The notes under the pieces: generated by a model | What the model was told of the DNA's origin: nothing | The model's input: the letters and a program-made list of their open reading frames with translations, nothing else | The model's database searches: none | NCBI GenBank assembly: GCA_023548195.1 | Contig: JAJHZJ010000121.1 | Coordinates: forward strand, 1,488,220 to 1,552,219 | Length of the DNA stretch: 64,000 nucleotides | From: Bettongia penicillata ogilbyi | Lineage: Eukaryota > Chordata > Mammalia > Diprotodontia > Potoroidae | Direction: 5' to 3' | Part shown: in pieces, positions 11,811 to 23,574 of the stretch | Layout: every line of letters starts with the position of its first letter | How positions within the stretch are numbered: position 1 is the first letter of the stretch | Translations under genes and position numbers: made by a program

Positions 11811-11999
11811 TGATCTCTCAGGATTTTAACATGGGCTCTCAAATGAGTAATTGAGTGTTCATCATCACATTTGATCCCAGTACAACTTTATTCAGTGATG
11901 TTATTTATTATTATTAATATTGTGCAGAGGTCTCCAAACAGGGAGTGATCTGTCTGCTCTGCAGAGTTTTTACCATTTTTCTTCTGTAGACCAGAGTAG

Positions 12000-12245
12000 G
12001 TAGCTGGATGTTACAATGGATAAGAGCACTGGACTTTGAGACAAGAATATGTAAGTTCAGATCTCCCTCAAACACTTGTTAGCTATGGGCAAGTCACCTA
12101 AACTCTCAGGATCAGTTTCCTGGTCTGTAAATTGGTCTACTAATACCTACTTCAAAGAGTGGTTCTGGGAATCAAATGAGATAATCTATGTGTATTACTT
12201 TTGCAAAAGTCCTGTATAAATGTTAGTTACTACTATTATCGTTAT
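12000..12245 (+). repeat. MIR/marsupial SINE, sense
   Basis: 'Tagctggatgttacaatggataagagcactggactttgagacaag' is a tRNA-like head. 'Gggcaagtcacctaaactct' and 'gtttcctggtctgtaaattgg' follow, then a short-unit tail. Confidence 0.75.
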
Positions 12246-13004
12246 TATTGACTTTTTAAAATGCTTTCAGTTTATATAAGTTGATGGTCTTATGTCTGAG
12301 TATTCTACGAATCTCATTCCATTTTTTATTCCAACCATCATGGCATAGAAAGTATTTCAATTTTATTTGTCTTTGATGTCTTTCATGTACTTGCCTTCAT
12401 AAAGGAAAGAGCCTGTAATTGTTCATTTGCCCACTTGGAATTTGGGCTTCTGGACTCTGTCTCAGTGTCATTTATAAGTGACTGCCTCCCCTGTCCTCAC
12501 CTCACTCGAACTCCTCTTGGAAGATGCCTTCAGACCTTACCACATAGCCTGAAATGCCATCTTGAAAAGATAACACCCTGAAAGAATTTCAGGAAGATGT
12601 CTTTGATAGACAGATAGGCTTTAGTAAATGCTGTACTAGAAGAGTCTCTTAAATGGACTGTGGCTTTTGATCACTGTTTCTTTCTTACTAAATTTGAGAG
12701 AACTTGTAGCTTTTCTGTTTCATGAACAACCGGAATGATCCTTCTTTTGCCTGAGGTCATCTGTGTATTAGTTCCTACATGCATATTGTTCTGTGTAATA
12801 AGAAAAATTGGAATATACACAAATCTGATTGCTTCAATGGGCCATTTAATTTTTGTTTCTAGTTGTGTATTTTCTTATAAAATGTCTTTTGGCTTCTTAA
12901 GCATTTCCATGACTATCCCTCGAAAGGACTATTTTATCCAGTTTATATACCTAATTATCTAGAAAATCCTTCTCATTTTTCCCGTACATCTGCCTTTAGA
13001 TTGT

Positions 13005-13100
13005 AAGTTCCTAGCTTATTTTCTTTTCCCCTTTTTTTTTGTATCCCCAGTGCTTAGCACGATATCTGCCACAGAGGTGTTAAAAATGTTTCTTGGTAGA
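13005..13100 (+). repeat. L2-like 3' tail
   Basis: 'Ttgtatccccagtgcttagcacgatatctgccacagaggtgttaaaaatg' is the conserved L2 terminus. Confidence 0.65.
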
Positions 13101-15690
13101 TTGATACCTTCTTTTTTTGAGCCAACTATGCATTTATCAGAACTTTTACCCCAATGATGAATAAGAGGTAGAGAAAGAAATAATGCCCTAAGTTAAAACT
13201 TCTAGCGGAAGTTTTTATGATAACAAGATCTTTCAGCTGGGAGGGACTTTAATGTTGGTTATTTCATGACAGAGGAATTTCCACACTAAAAATGAAACAT
13301 GACCTTTCAAAACTTCCAAACCTGGAAACATTTTTTATGATTTGAAAATTATGGAAAAGATGGTTCTCAAAAAGGCCAACTATACTACCCTAAAGCTGTT
13401 TATAACAATAACAAATATTTTTGTTGCCTTTTTTCCTTTAAGTATGCCCATGTTTTTTCATCTTGAAGTCTGCATTTCCTGATCGAAGACCAGTATTCAT
13501 TGATTAGAGTTTCTTACACTTCCCCTCCCTGAATTCCTTCCCTATCATTGTTTTAAGAAAAAGGTTCAGGATGACTTTTTAAACCTATAAGAAGACTCCT
13601 CATCAATCTTACAAAGCATCTGAACCTTCCATTTGGATAAGTCAATGATATTCAAGGTTGCATGCAGGAATTATATGTTAATGAGATTCCAGAAATAATG
13701 GGTACTTAAGTTGGTTCTATCGTTAGTGGATTTGTTAGATTTGCTTCATCATTAGATCTCATCAATCCAGATGAATAAAATTGGTGTTTAAGCTGATTGT
13801 TAGGGATCATTTCTTTGTTGTAAATAAAGACCAACACAAATTCCTTCAATAAGAAGTCAGTGGCCCCTTCTCCTTAATGAGTTCTGTTCCCCTTCCTAGT
13901 GGTTCTCATTCTCTTTAAAATATTCATTGATGAAGTACCTTGTACTGCTTTGAGACTATTTCGTTCAATTACTGTTCCTTGGATGGCAGGATAAGGAGGA
14001 TTATAAGCAGGCCAGATATAAAAATCTGCATTCAAAACAACATCAGGAGAAAACCAGAATGGATTTTAAAAATAGAGAACAGGAAATATTATATAGAGCT
14101 TAAGGATCAATACTGAACTTTTTTTACCTTCTGTACAGATTTACAAATTTAAAACAGAGAACTAGGGACTTTTCTCCACATACCTCCCCATTTGAACAAA
14201 TTGCTTTGGAGACTGAATATATGACAGTTCAAATGAATTTTCTTTCAGATGATTCAGGTGCAGTGAGGTATACTGGGATAATATGGATTGATTGGACTTT
14301 TGAGTCTGAAAAGAAAATTGCCAAGCTTTATACATGTATAAATCTGTATACATGTAAGGAAAAACAGTAGGCTCTTTTCTGTTATTGGCTGTAGTGCAAT
14401 GCATTCTGATTTATACTTGTCTTGTTTATTATTTGTGCAATATTTTATTTTTTCCTTGCTGTACTTAAAATAATAAACATTATTATGTGGAATTTTTATT
14501 CTACTACTCTTGCATTTTTTTTTTTTTTTTGGAGAGGGGGATAATCATAAGACGGCAAATCAAGTAGGCAAAGTAACATCAAAGTTGTATCACACTCGGC
14601 GTTATGAGTGCTGAAATTTCCCCTATAAACATTTTCTTCTCATTGCTTAACTGGTTTACAAGAAAGCTACAGAAATGCTGTCCCAACAGCCTGTCTTTGC
14701 AAAGTCTTGTTAGGAAGAAGGCGGGCTCTGTCTCTAATGACATCGTGCTTGTTACAAAGCTAAATTACAGTGAGGAGTCTGAATGGGGCCATTCTATTCC
14801 TCTCTCAAAGTTGTGGGCTATGAAATTCAATCTGAAGTATGTTTAATGAGTGTTCAGAATGTAGGATTCTGTACCACTGGGGGAACAAGGAGTCCAGTGT
14901 GCTGTTAAATGGCACCAAGGCCAGGGGTTAGACTCATTCAGTGTTTTGTGGGAGGGTAGAAAAATGTCAATATTTGTTGAACAGGTATATGTCCAGACCT
15001 AAAAGTGGAGCAAAATTTTCCCCCTAGATGAAGGCTCAGTGACAGTTACTCACGGTTTAAACCTTGAGCTTTTACTTCACTTTTTGCTTTTGTTGGCATA
15101 TTCTAATAACATAGATCAGAGCCCTCAGACTATAGCCTAGCTTGTCTAGTGAGCGCCCCATCCACTGTGTGGCTTTTGAACTGATTTGATGATGTCATCC
15201 AACCAAAGAAAGTGAGTTCAGGTGGGTGATCTGTTTTCTCTTTGCTTTAAATTTCCACCAATCATATCTCAGCTGCCCAGGAAAGCTTCATACAAAGGGT
15301 CTTTATCTCTTTGTGTGAAGTGAAAGGTGTTGGCTCATCAGAAACACCACCAAATTTCAAAGGGTTTTTGTTTTGACTGTAGCCAGACTTGGTTCCTGGA
15401 ATTATATCACTTAGTGATAGAATTTTTTCTACCTCATCAAGAGAGGCTCTGTAGTGTTGTCTTAAACTCGGTTCGGGGTTGATGTTTCAGGAGAGCCTTG
15501 ACTATCATATCTTGTCACGTCCTTCCTCATTCCCTTCTATCTCTGTGGAAACTTGTGGGGGTATTCAAAGTAGAACTCCAAAGCCAGGTCAGTAAATAGG
15601 AACTCTGTCTTGGTATTGAAGGAACCAGCTAAAGTTTTTCCTACTACCTACAACCAAAGTCAGTGCTGAGACCAGAGGTTCCTTGCTGTT
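13101..15690 (+). other. Intronic stretch with no recognised repeat
   Basis: Apart from a poly-T run at about 14516-14531 I recognise no interspersed repeat in 2.6 kb, unusual for this window. No open frame looks coding. It may be unique sequence. Non-coding function is only a possibility; TGATGTCATC at about 15190 resembles a CRE/AP-1 half-site. Confidence 0.4.
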
Positions 15691-15699
15691 TTTTCCCCT

Positions 15700-15965
15700 C
15701 TTTGTTGTTCAGTTATTTAGTGGTGTCTGACTCTACATGACCCCATGGACTTGTCTGTATGGATTTTCTTTGTGAAGGTACTGGAGAGGTTTGCCATTTC
15801 CTTCTTCCAGTGTATCCCCATTTTGCATATTGGGCAAATTGGGGTTACGTGACTTGCCCATGGTCACACAACTAGTAAGTGTTTGAGGCCAGATCTGAAC
15901 TGACTTCAGATTCTTCCTGACTCCAGGCCTGGGGCACTACCTACTGTACCAGACCTAGCTACACT
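15700..15965 (-). mobile_element. Marsupial tRNA-derived SINE (about 260 bp)
   Basis: On the - strand this gives the SINE head, then 'ccaggcctggagtcagg' and 'gtgtgaccatgggcaagtcac', the block 'ggcaaacctctccagtacc', and a tail 'gacaccactaaataactgaacaacaa'. This is the long marsupial SINE type found at 53.08 kb and 21.16 kb. It is moderately diverged. Confidence 0.85.
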
Positions 15966-16149
15966 ACGGTAGGGAAGGATTAAGGGAGGAGAACAAGCAT
16001 TTATTAGGCACCTCCTATGTACCATCTGTTAAGCTTCTGCACTTTTGGACTTCATCATTACCCCCTCCAGAATCTCATCAGTTTCCAAGATTATATCAAC
16101 CCAAATCTCATGCTTCCTCAGTAGTCCTGCTCCTTGGGTCCCCTTCTCT

Positions 16150-16415
16150 TTGACTGGAGAGAGTGGACAGTGGAAAGCTCCTCCTACATCCATTTATGAA
16201 TGACCAGGGCAGCTATCTCATCTTTTTCTACCAGGCTGCACTCTCAGTCTTTATCATACCTGTGTACTAGGTACCTTTCCTCCCACCCTCCACTTTTCAG
16301 CTTTTTAAAAATATATTGTCTTCCCCCATTACCTTGTGAGCTCTTTGAGGACAGGGGCTGTCTTTTGTCTTTCTTTATATCCCTATTGTGTAGCATAGTG
16401 CCTGGCACACAGTAG
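16150..16415 (+). repeat. L2/MIR-like tail
   Basis: 'Gtgagctctttgaggacaggggctgtcttttgtctttctttatatccct..agcatagtgcctggcacacagtag' is a well preserved L2-type terminus. Confidence 0.75.
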
Positions 16416-16862
16416 ACTGTTGGGCACTGTGTTCTGTCTTTACAAATATCTCATTGAATCACTTTCAGTATACCATAATAGAGGTAACTACCCCACAGCT
16501 GTTATTGATATACTATTGAAAGTATCTTCTGACTCATTACTGTACCTAATAATATTTTATATTTATAAAAACTTTATAGTTTTCTAAACACCTTCATATA
16601 TGTTAGAATGAAAACTCCATATAAATGGAGATTGTTTTGGTTTGTTTGGACAGATATTTCTAGGGCGTAAGTACTGGCCTAGCATTTAATAAGTGTTATT
16701 TAATTTTTGATTGATATACATTCCCATTTATTTGAATCATCATATCTCCTTTAGAAACAGACATTTTCATGAATCTGCTGGCATGTGTACTACTTCCACA
16801 ATGAAGTTCCCAATCCCTTTCAGGGAGAGGGGAGGAATAAGCATGTTTTTTTTTTTTAATTT

Positions 16863-17265
16863 TATTCTAGACTTAAGAAATAAAACAAGAATTTCCATAA
16901 CATAGTAGAATAGGAAAAAAAGATGATTGTACATGAAGCTTCTAATCTATTATGTACAATTCCTTTTAAATGTATAATAAAGTTTATTGTATAACTTTCT
17001 TCCCTCTCCCTCCACCTCTGCCCTAGAGATAGCTATCATTGGATTATATGTATCCATATCTATATTTTTATACTATATGTATATAATGTAAAATCATTCT
17101 GTATATACTTCTGTATATCAGTTTTGTCTCAATACAGATAGCGTCTTTCTTCATAGGTTCTTTGTAGCTCATATGGGTATTTATAATAGTCAAAATTACT
17201 TAGTCACCCAAACTTGTTCTGAAAACAATATTATGTTTAATAGCAAATATTAAGTGCCTATATGT
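16863..17265 (+). repeat. Dispersed repeat family X (three copies in this window)
   Basis: 'Acttaagaaataaaacaaga' then 'taacatagtagaatagg', 'aaaaaagatgattgtacatg' and 'tataataaagtttattgtataac', followed by a pyrimidine-rich block. The same order occurs at 35390-35535 (+) and 35705-35838 (-). I recall it as common in marsupial genomes but cannot name its class; no coding sequence is seen. Confidence 0.7.
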
Positions 17266-17395
17266 GCTAAGCACTGTACTAAGTGCTTTACAAATATTAT
17301 CTCATCTGATCCGCACAACAACCCTGTGGAGGTATATAGTATTATAATCCCCAATTTACAGTTGAAGAAACTAAGGTAGATAGTTTGTAGACTTT
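17225..17395 (-). repeat. MIR fragment, antisense
   Basis: 'Gtgctaagcactgtactaagtgctttacaaatattatctcatctgatccgcacaacaaccctgtggagg' followed by 'cccaatttacagttgaagaaactaagg' is the reverse of the MIR core. It adjoins or overlaps the end of repeat X. Confidence 0.8.
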
Positions 17396-17749
17396 GTAAA
17401 TGGTCTTGCAGAATTGCTGTGACCGGAGAGTTCATCACCCAGTAGCCAGCCTGACATTTTCTGAATTCTGCATTTCTGAAATTACATCCCTCTAGGAGGC
17501 TCTGTTATGGTCTCTCAGCCTTGATTCTGAACCTTGATTTGTATCTTTCCTCAGCTTTGCTGTGACCTGCCAAAGCTTAGAGGTAAAAATCACCTACCCT
17601 CTCTCAAGATGTGATATTGGAAATCATCACAATAACCATCAGTGCTGCTGCTACCACATTAATAACCAGCGTTTTCTTGGGGTTAGAGGTTTAGAGTGGG
17701 AACGAGATTTGTGACTTCATTAAAATACACCATTGATGTTTATGTAACA

Positions 17750-18110
17750 CTATAAAGTTTGCAATGAACTTGACATATGGCTCATTTGAACCTAATCATA
17801 ATTCTGTAAGGTAGATTATACAAATATTATTGTCATATTCATCGTCCGTCATCATCATCATCATTGTGCTGTGAGCTCCATTAGGGTATGGTCTGTCTTT
17901 TGCCTGTCTTTATACTTTCAGTGTTTAACATGGTACCTGCCATGCAGCAGGTCCTTAATAAATGCTTATGGGCTAACTTAATTGTTATCATCATCATCAT
18001 TACCACCATGTCCATCATCATCATCATCTCCATTTGATAGATGAGTAAACAGTCTCACTACTTTCCAGTGGCTAACCCAAGTACAAGTAACTAGGAAGTT
18101 TCGTGATAAA
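17750..18110 (-). repeat. MIR (antisense) split by an L2-like tail and (ATC)n runs
   Basis: The left MIR part ends near 17830 ('aattctgtaaggtagatta') and the right part resumes near 18028 ('atttgatagatgagtaaacag'). Between them lies an L2-like terminus (17870-17965: 'gtgctgtgagctccattagggtatgg..cttaataaatgc') flanked on both sides by (ATC)n. Confidence 0.65.
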
Positions 18111-19074
18111 GGTACAAATATAATGCTTTCAAAAGAAGTGGGAGAGGCCCTTTAGAGGAGATGTTGATGGTGATTAGTTACTTTTTAATTTATGTTGTGT
18201 ACATATAAATACAGCCTAAATATTGTTGATACCTTCCATGGACCCTTAGGGATCTCATTTAGTACCAGAAGAAAAGAAATTATTATCTAAAATTCATATT
18301 ACTAAGCTATTTTGAAGTGCAGATCTACCCAAAGGTATCAGAGGATACCAGTCTCAATTAGGATTTTAAGATTATTTGGAAGAATTTTTTGCTTCTAGCA
18401 CACACCATACTTAATTTATTTTTCTTTCTAAGGGAGTTATTTTTTTCAAAGTTAATCCCTTCTAGGAAGAAGGGAATTTACATTATAATACAATTTATTG
18501 TTAGAGTCCCTGGAGGAGAAAATTGTGAAATCATCTATTTGTTACATTAAATGTTCATTATAGTTTTACTTTAGTTGTGGATTATTAAAGTGAAATTAAT
18601 CTTTCCATGAAAAAAAATTCGCTTTTCCCTCTCAGTTTCAAAGATACTTTGCACGGTTTTATTTTTCTAACTAGAGTGGGTTGAGAGAAATATTAAAGAG
18701 TGGAAAAGTAGGTTGGTACCTTGCTGTGGGGAGTGGAGACTTGACTGCTGGGCAAAGAAAACAGTTTGGACAGTAGAAAATCGGAAGTCAACTAAGATTT
18801 ATGAAGAGAGAAATAACAAGACTAAAATATAGACAAAATATAGATATAAATATAAGAAATATAAATAAATATAAGAAACATTCTGGTAGTGGTGTGGAGA
18901 ATTGTTGATAGTTCTATAATAATTTGAGAACAAAATTACGTATTCCTTTAATTTCTGCCCCTTTGACAATTGGTCCTTCCATTTGTAATTGATTGTCTAA
19001 GAGGTTGGGCTTCCCTAAGAGAGTTGATGTATTTAATGGATTCCTGGGAAGTGGGAAAGAAAGAATAAGAGAAG

Positions 19075-19980
19075 AAACATTTATTAAGCACCTATTGTGT
19101 GTCAGACACTGTGCTAAATGTTGAGAATAATAAAAAAGATCAAAGTCAATCTTCACCCTGGAGGAACTCACAATCTACTGGGGAGAAGACCTCGAAGAAA
19201 GTGGGATTTGAGTAGAATCTTAGAAGTCAGGAGGTTGGGTTGAGGAGCTGTCCTCCTTGCAATTTAGGTGTGGGGGACAGCCAATGAGTATCATATGTGA
19301 AGAGGAGAAAGATGATCACCGTCACTGATTGATAGAGTACATGAAAAGGAAAAAAAAGACCCACTAGGTGGGAAAGGACCAAGCAGTAAAAGGTGTGAAA
19401 AGTTACAGGGTTTTATATTTGATTGTGAAGGTGACATTTATTGAACATGGGGATGGGGATAGGTGGGGAGTGACATGATCAGACCTCTACTTTAGCAATA
19501 TCACTCGGGCAGATGAGTAGAGAGAATGGATTAGAGCAGGGAGACCATCCAGAACTATATTTTAGTAATAGAGGTGTGGAACGACAAAGGTTTGTTGGGG
19601 TGGCAGCAGCATGAGTGGAGAGAAGGAGGAGCGTAAGAGAGATGTTGTGAAGACAGAAGCAACAAATTCAACAACAGATTGTATGTGTGGGCTGAGCAGG
19701 CTGAAGTGAGAAATTGAGGATGACCCCGAGGTTGCAAGCTGGGAGATGGTGGTACTTTCAACAGTAAAAAGCAAGCTGGGAAGAGAGAAGAGTTTGAGAT
19801 GAAAGATAATGAATTTTGTTTTGGAAGTGTTGAATTTGAGATGTCAAATAGACAGTTGGTGACACAAGCCTGGTGATCTGGAGAGAAGTTAGGAGTGGAT
19901 AAATAGATGAAATAAACACAGGAAGCATATGCATAGAAATGATTATTGAACACATGGAAGATCAACTTATTTGGATAATA
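19075..19980 (+). repeat. Ancient interspersed repeat, class not determined
   Basis: 'Ttattaagcacctattgtgtgtcagacactgtgctaaatg..gaggaactcacaatctactgggg', then 'ggagtgacatgatcagacctctactttagcaatatcactcgggcag', 'gattgtatgtgtgggctgagcagg' and 'gtgttgaatttgagatgtcaaatagac'. These phrases recur in old mammalian repeats that I recognise but cannot name with certainty. A diverged relative is at about 57005-57670. Open frames on both strands here are chance. Confidence 0.5.
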
Positions 19981-20889
19981 ATTTTGTTCTGTCATTCATT
20001 CTTTGTTATTGAAAATGGCACTGCTGATTATTCAGTTCATTCAGAGAGTACTTATTAAATGGCTACTGTGTACCAGTCTTTGTACTGAGGATAGGAAACA
20101 AAAAAAAAATGAAACAATGAGGATATTCTTTGCTTTCTGCCTGTACAGGTATGCTCAAAACAAATACTGGTCATTTGTTCTTTGCACACTGTCTAAATAT
20201 TGGGATTATTTTTTTAAATCCTTCTCCTGAAATGCTTGCTGTATTTAATTCTGTTTGTCAGACTCTAAAGGATGAGCCAAACTTGAAGCCTTTCTCAAAA
20301 AAAAATAGAGATCAATTTTTGCTTGCTTCTGATGAAATTGTTCAAATTGTTATAGCAGTTTCCAAGTTTCCATACTTGTGCCACATGATTTGAAACTGTA
20401 ACTAAGGAGATAATGAAATAATTTTTTCTGCCCTCCATTTCAGAGCTGCCAATAGAAGTCAGGGACTTTTTATAAGGATGGAGCCAATCACGTGGTAGGG
20501 TTGAAATTCCTCTCCTTCCCCCTAACATTTAAATTCAAGCAGGTGATATTAAAGTGAACCTCAAGGGAAGTCCACAAAAGAAAAAGGACTTATAAAAACA
20601 TAGCTCAAGCAGTATTCCAGGAAGGAGATATATTTATGCACTAATTTTTAGATATGGTTAAGTATCATTTAAAAAAAATAATACAACTTTATTTCTGTGA
20701 GAAACTCATGGCCATTAAAGTTGCATTACAATTTCCTGAAGGTCCACTCTCCTGCTGAATTCTGGACCCAATGCATTGTCCATTTGTATTGTTTGTCTCA
20801 GCTGTACATACTGATGGACAAATTATGTTTGTCCACCCCAATGCATGTCAAACTATGGGCAACCATTTGGTCTTCTCTTGTGGAAGATT

Positions 20890-21110
20890 AAGTCCAACTT
20901 TTTTGAGTGATTACAGATCTGGTTCTGTGATAGCTTGAGGACTCAGTGCCATCAGGACAATGTCATCTACAAACAAAAATGTCTGGAGGACCTCACCGTC
21001 CACAGGGACCTCCTTTGACTTCAATTCTGAGTTGGATTTCTTCCACAGTGCTGACATAACCTTTGGCAAATGTACATCTTCCTGTTTTATGCCTCCCACC
21101 ATGAGGAGCT
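20890..21110 (-). mobile_element. RTE-like reverse transcriptase fragment
   Basis: The - strand frame contains LFVDDIVLMALSPQ, resembling the (F/Y)xDD catalytic box and following IVL segment of RTE/BovB reverse transcriptase. It is short and frameshifted. Class assignment rests on this motif alone. Confidence 0.5.
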
Positions 21111-21124
21111 GTTGGGCAATTAGA

Positions 21125-21640
21125 TAGTCTAGTGGATTAAGGGCTGGATCTGGAGTATGGAAGTTGTTGTTCAGTTATTTCAGTCGTTTCTGACTCTTTG
21201 TGACTCTATTTGGGTTTTTTTTTGGGGGGTAGGGCAAATGATTTGCCATTTCCTCCTCCAGCTCATTTTACAGATTGGGAAACTAAGGCAAACAGGATTA
21301 TGTGACTTGCCCAGGGTCACCTGGTTAGTGTCTGAGGTCACATTTGAACTCAGAAAGATGAGTCTTCCTGACTCCAGGCCCTACATTCTATCTGCTGTGC
21401 CACCTAGCTTTCCCAGGAGCCTTGAAGACCTGAGTTCAAATTTTGATTCAATTACTTAAGTATGTGACAATAGTTAGTTTCCTTAACCTCCCATAGTCTC
21501 AGTTTTATCATCTACAAAGTGGGGATAAAAGTTGCACAAGATTGTTATACATATCAAATGAAAATATTTATGCAAAATATTTTGTAAACCTTAAAAGTAC
21601 TATATAAATTACAGCTATTATTTTGTTTTATCTGTGTTTT
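21125..21640 (+). repeat. MIR-type SINE (+) interrupted by a marsupial SINE (-)
   Basis: The outer copy reads 'ggctggatctggagtatgga' up to about 21160 and resumes near 21422 with 'cttgaagacctgagttcaaattt'. The inserted copy (about 21161-21416, - strand) has the 'gttgttgttcagttatttcagtcg' tail on the left and the 'gccacctagct' head on the right, with an expanded T/G run in the middle. Confidence 0.8.
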
Positions 21641-22419
21641 TAAATGAGGTTATTTCTATCACATCCAAAGAATTTTGAATGATTTTGATATACAGTGTCA
21701 GTGAGAGAGATGTTGTTGAAAGAGACTCTTTTTTATTGTATGGCTATGAGACAGAGGGAATTAAGAAATAGAACACAAAGGGCAAAGTGAAATTAAGGAG
21801 GAACTTTGAAGGAGAATTGCAGTAAAAGACATCAGAGAAAGAAAAAGAAGTAGGTTGGTAAGGGGATATGGATAAAATGGCAGATGGACAGCCAAAGTGC
21901 CCTATTATGATGTCTAGAGTAAGCAATGAAGGTATCCAGTGTGTTGGGTGGATCCTTTTGTCAAAATCAGGGAAGGACGTGGATGAGAATTTGTGCAAAA
22001 TGAGCAGACGTTGGATTGGTTGTGGTCTGCAGTTAGAAGGAATATCCAAATTGGCATTTCTATTTGAGTGTTTGACGCTGAGTGGCTTTGAGAAACCCTG
22101 TACTGTTTCAGTATGCAGCCTGATCACTTAGAAGGTTTGGGGCTGATACCTAGACCTGAAGTTAGTCAACGTAAGTTTATATCCTGCCTCCTAAAGGCTC
22201 TGTGGTCCAAGTCATTTAACAGGCAGGAAGATTAACCCGGTAGATGGTTCCCTTTTTTAGGGGACTCTAGTACCACTTAACAATAGTATGTCTCATCGTG
22301 TTTTTATAGTGTCATTTTCCTTTGAACTTCAAAGCACATACATGAGAGGAGATTATAGGTCCTTTTCCCCATAAATCATCTCTTCTGACTACAAACCACA
22401 CATGTCTATGTACCCGCTG

Positions 22420-22560
22420 GTTGGTTGTTGTCCTTCCTTCTTGAAGAGGACCAAAGTGACATTACTATGTTGAAGTCGTCTCAGTGTGTCCAGTTGGGGC
22501 TGATCAGACCAATATGAGCTTGGAATACTCTACCACAGTTGAAGCAAAAATAGTCCATAT
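22420..22560 (+). mobile_element. Marsupial SINE, 'GAAGAGGACCAAAGTGAC' type
   Basis: 'Ggttgttgtccttccttcttgaagaggaccaaagtgacattactatg' then 'gtgtgtccagttggggctgatcagaccaatatgagcttgga'. A reverse-oriented copy is at 43680-43890. It is one of the SINE types seen widely in marsupials. Confidence 0.75.
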
Positions 22561-23574
22561 GAATATTTAGGGTGGATACTTTAAGTTTTGCATCCTATGT
22601 TTCCTTTGAGCTGTTTCAGTTCTGCTTTGCTCATAGAGCAGAGCACTTTATCTGATGTGGGCACACCATGCTGAGCGGTCCTGTCCCAGTGTCTCCCATG
22701 TATCTTTCATCATATTTGGGAGAAAAGGGTGAGAAGAAAGCAGAGAGAAGGAGAGGAAGAGAGAATTCCAGTCCCACCGCTGCTGTTTATTCCCTCTATT
22801 ACCTTGCAAATTCAGCCAATTTATATTTATACATCTCATACTATATCCCAGGTGTTGATCAAAGAATTTAACCTTGCTGAGTGCCATCTATAAAATGATG
22901 TAATAGAAGTAAGTTCAAGTAGACCCAGTGCCTTTAAGAGAGGGGCCTTTCCAGAGCTCAATAGAAAATTTGATCTTCAAATACAAGTCTCAAGAGAGGC
23001 ATAAAAAGGTAAACAGGGGAAAAAACAACTTGTTATTCAATATGGGCAAACTGTTTACATCCCTATAAGGGAAGATGATACTTGTTAATCATGAGAATTG
23101 CATATTTATTATGATTTTAAAAGGGATAGAGTGGATATAAATATAATGATGTGATGGTAAAAATGTGATTTAAGGGTGTGAGGGGATTGTAATTGGAGAT
23201 GTGAAAAGGAGGAGGCAGAGTAAAGGTAAATTACATCACAAGAAGAGGAACAAAAGCATATTACAATAGAGGGAAAGAGGGTAGGGAGATGAGCGCTACT
23301 TGAGATTTACTTACTCTCATTCTATTTGGTTCAAGAAGGGAACAACAAACTCAGTTAAGTGTAGAAATCTAGCTCTATAGCCAATAGTAGGGGAAAGGGG
23401 ATAGAAAAATGGATGGGAGGCTAAAAGGGAGGAATGAAGTAGTAAGGGAAAAGGGGAAATAAATGGGACTGATAGAAGGGAGGGAAGACTGAGGGAGGTG
23501 GTGGTCAAAAATTAAACCTCTATTATGGAGGGGAAGGGAGAGGGGAGAACTCAAAACATAAACGGGGGAAATAG

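Noticed and set aside
19555..19995. 146-codon - strand open frame
   Set aside because: It lies within an old interspersed repeat that recurs elsewhere in the window and shows no protein-domain features.
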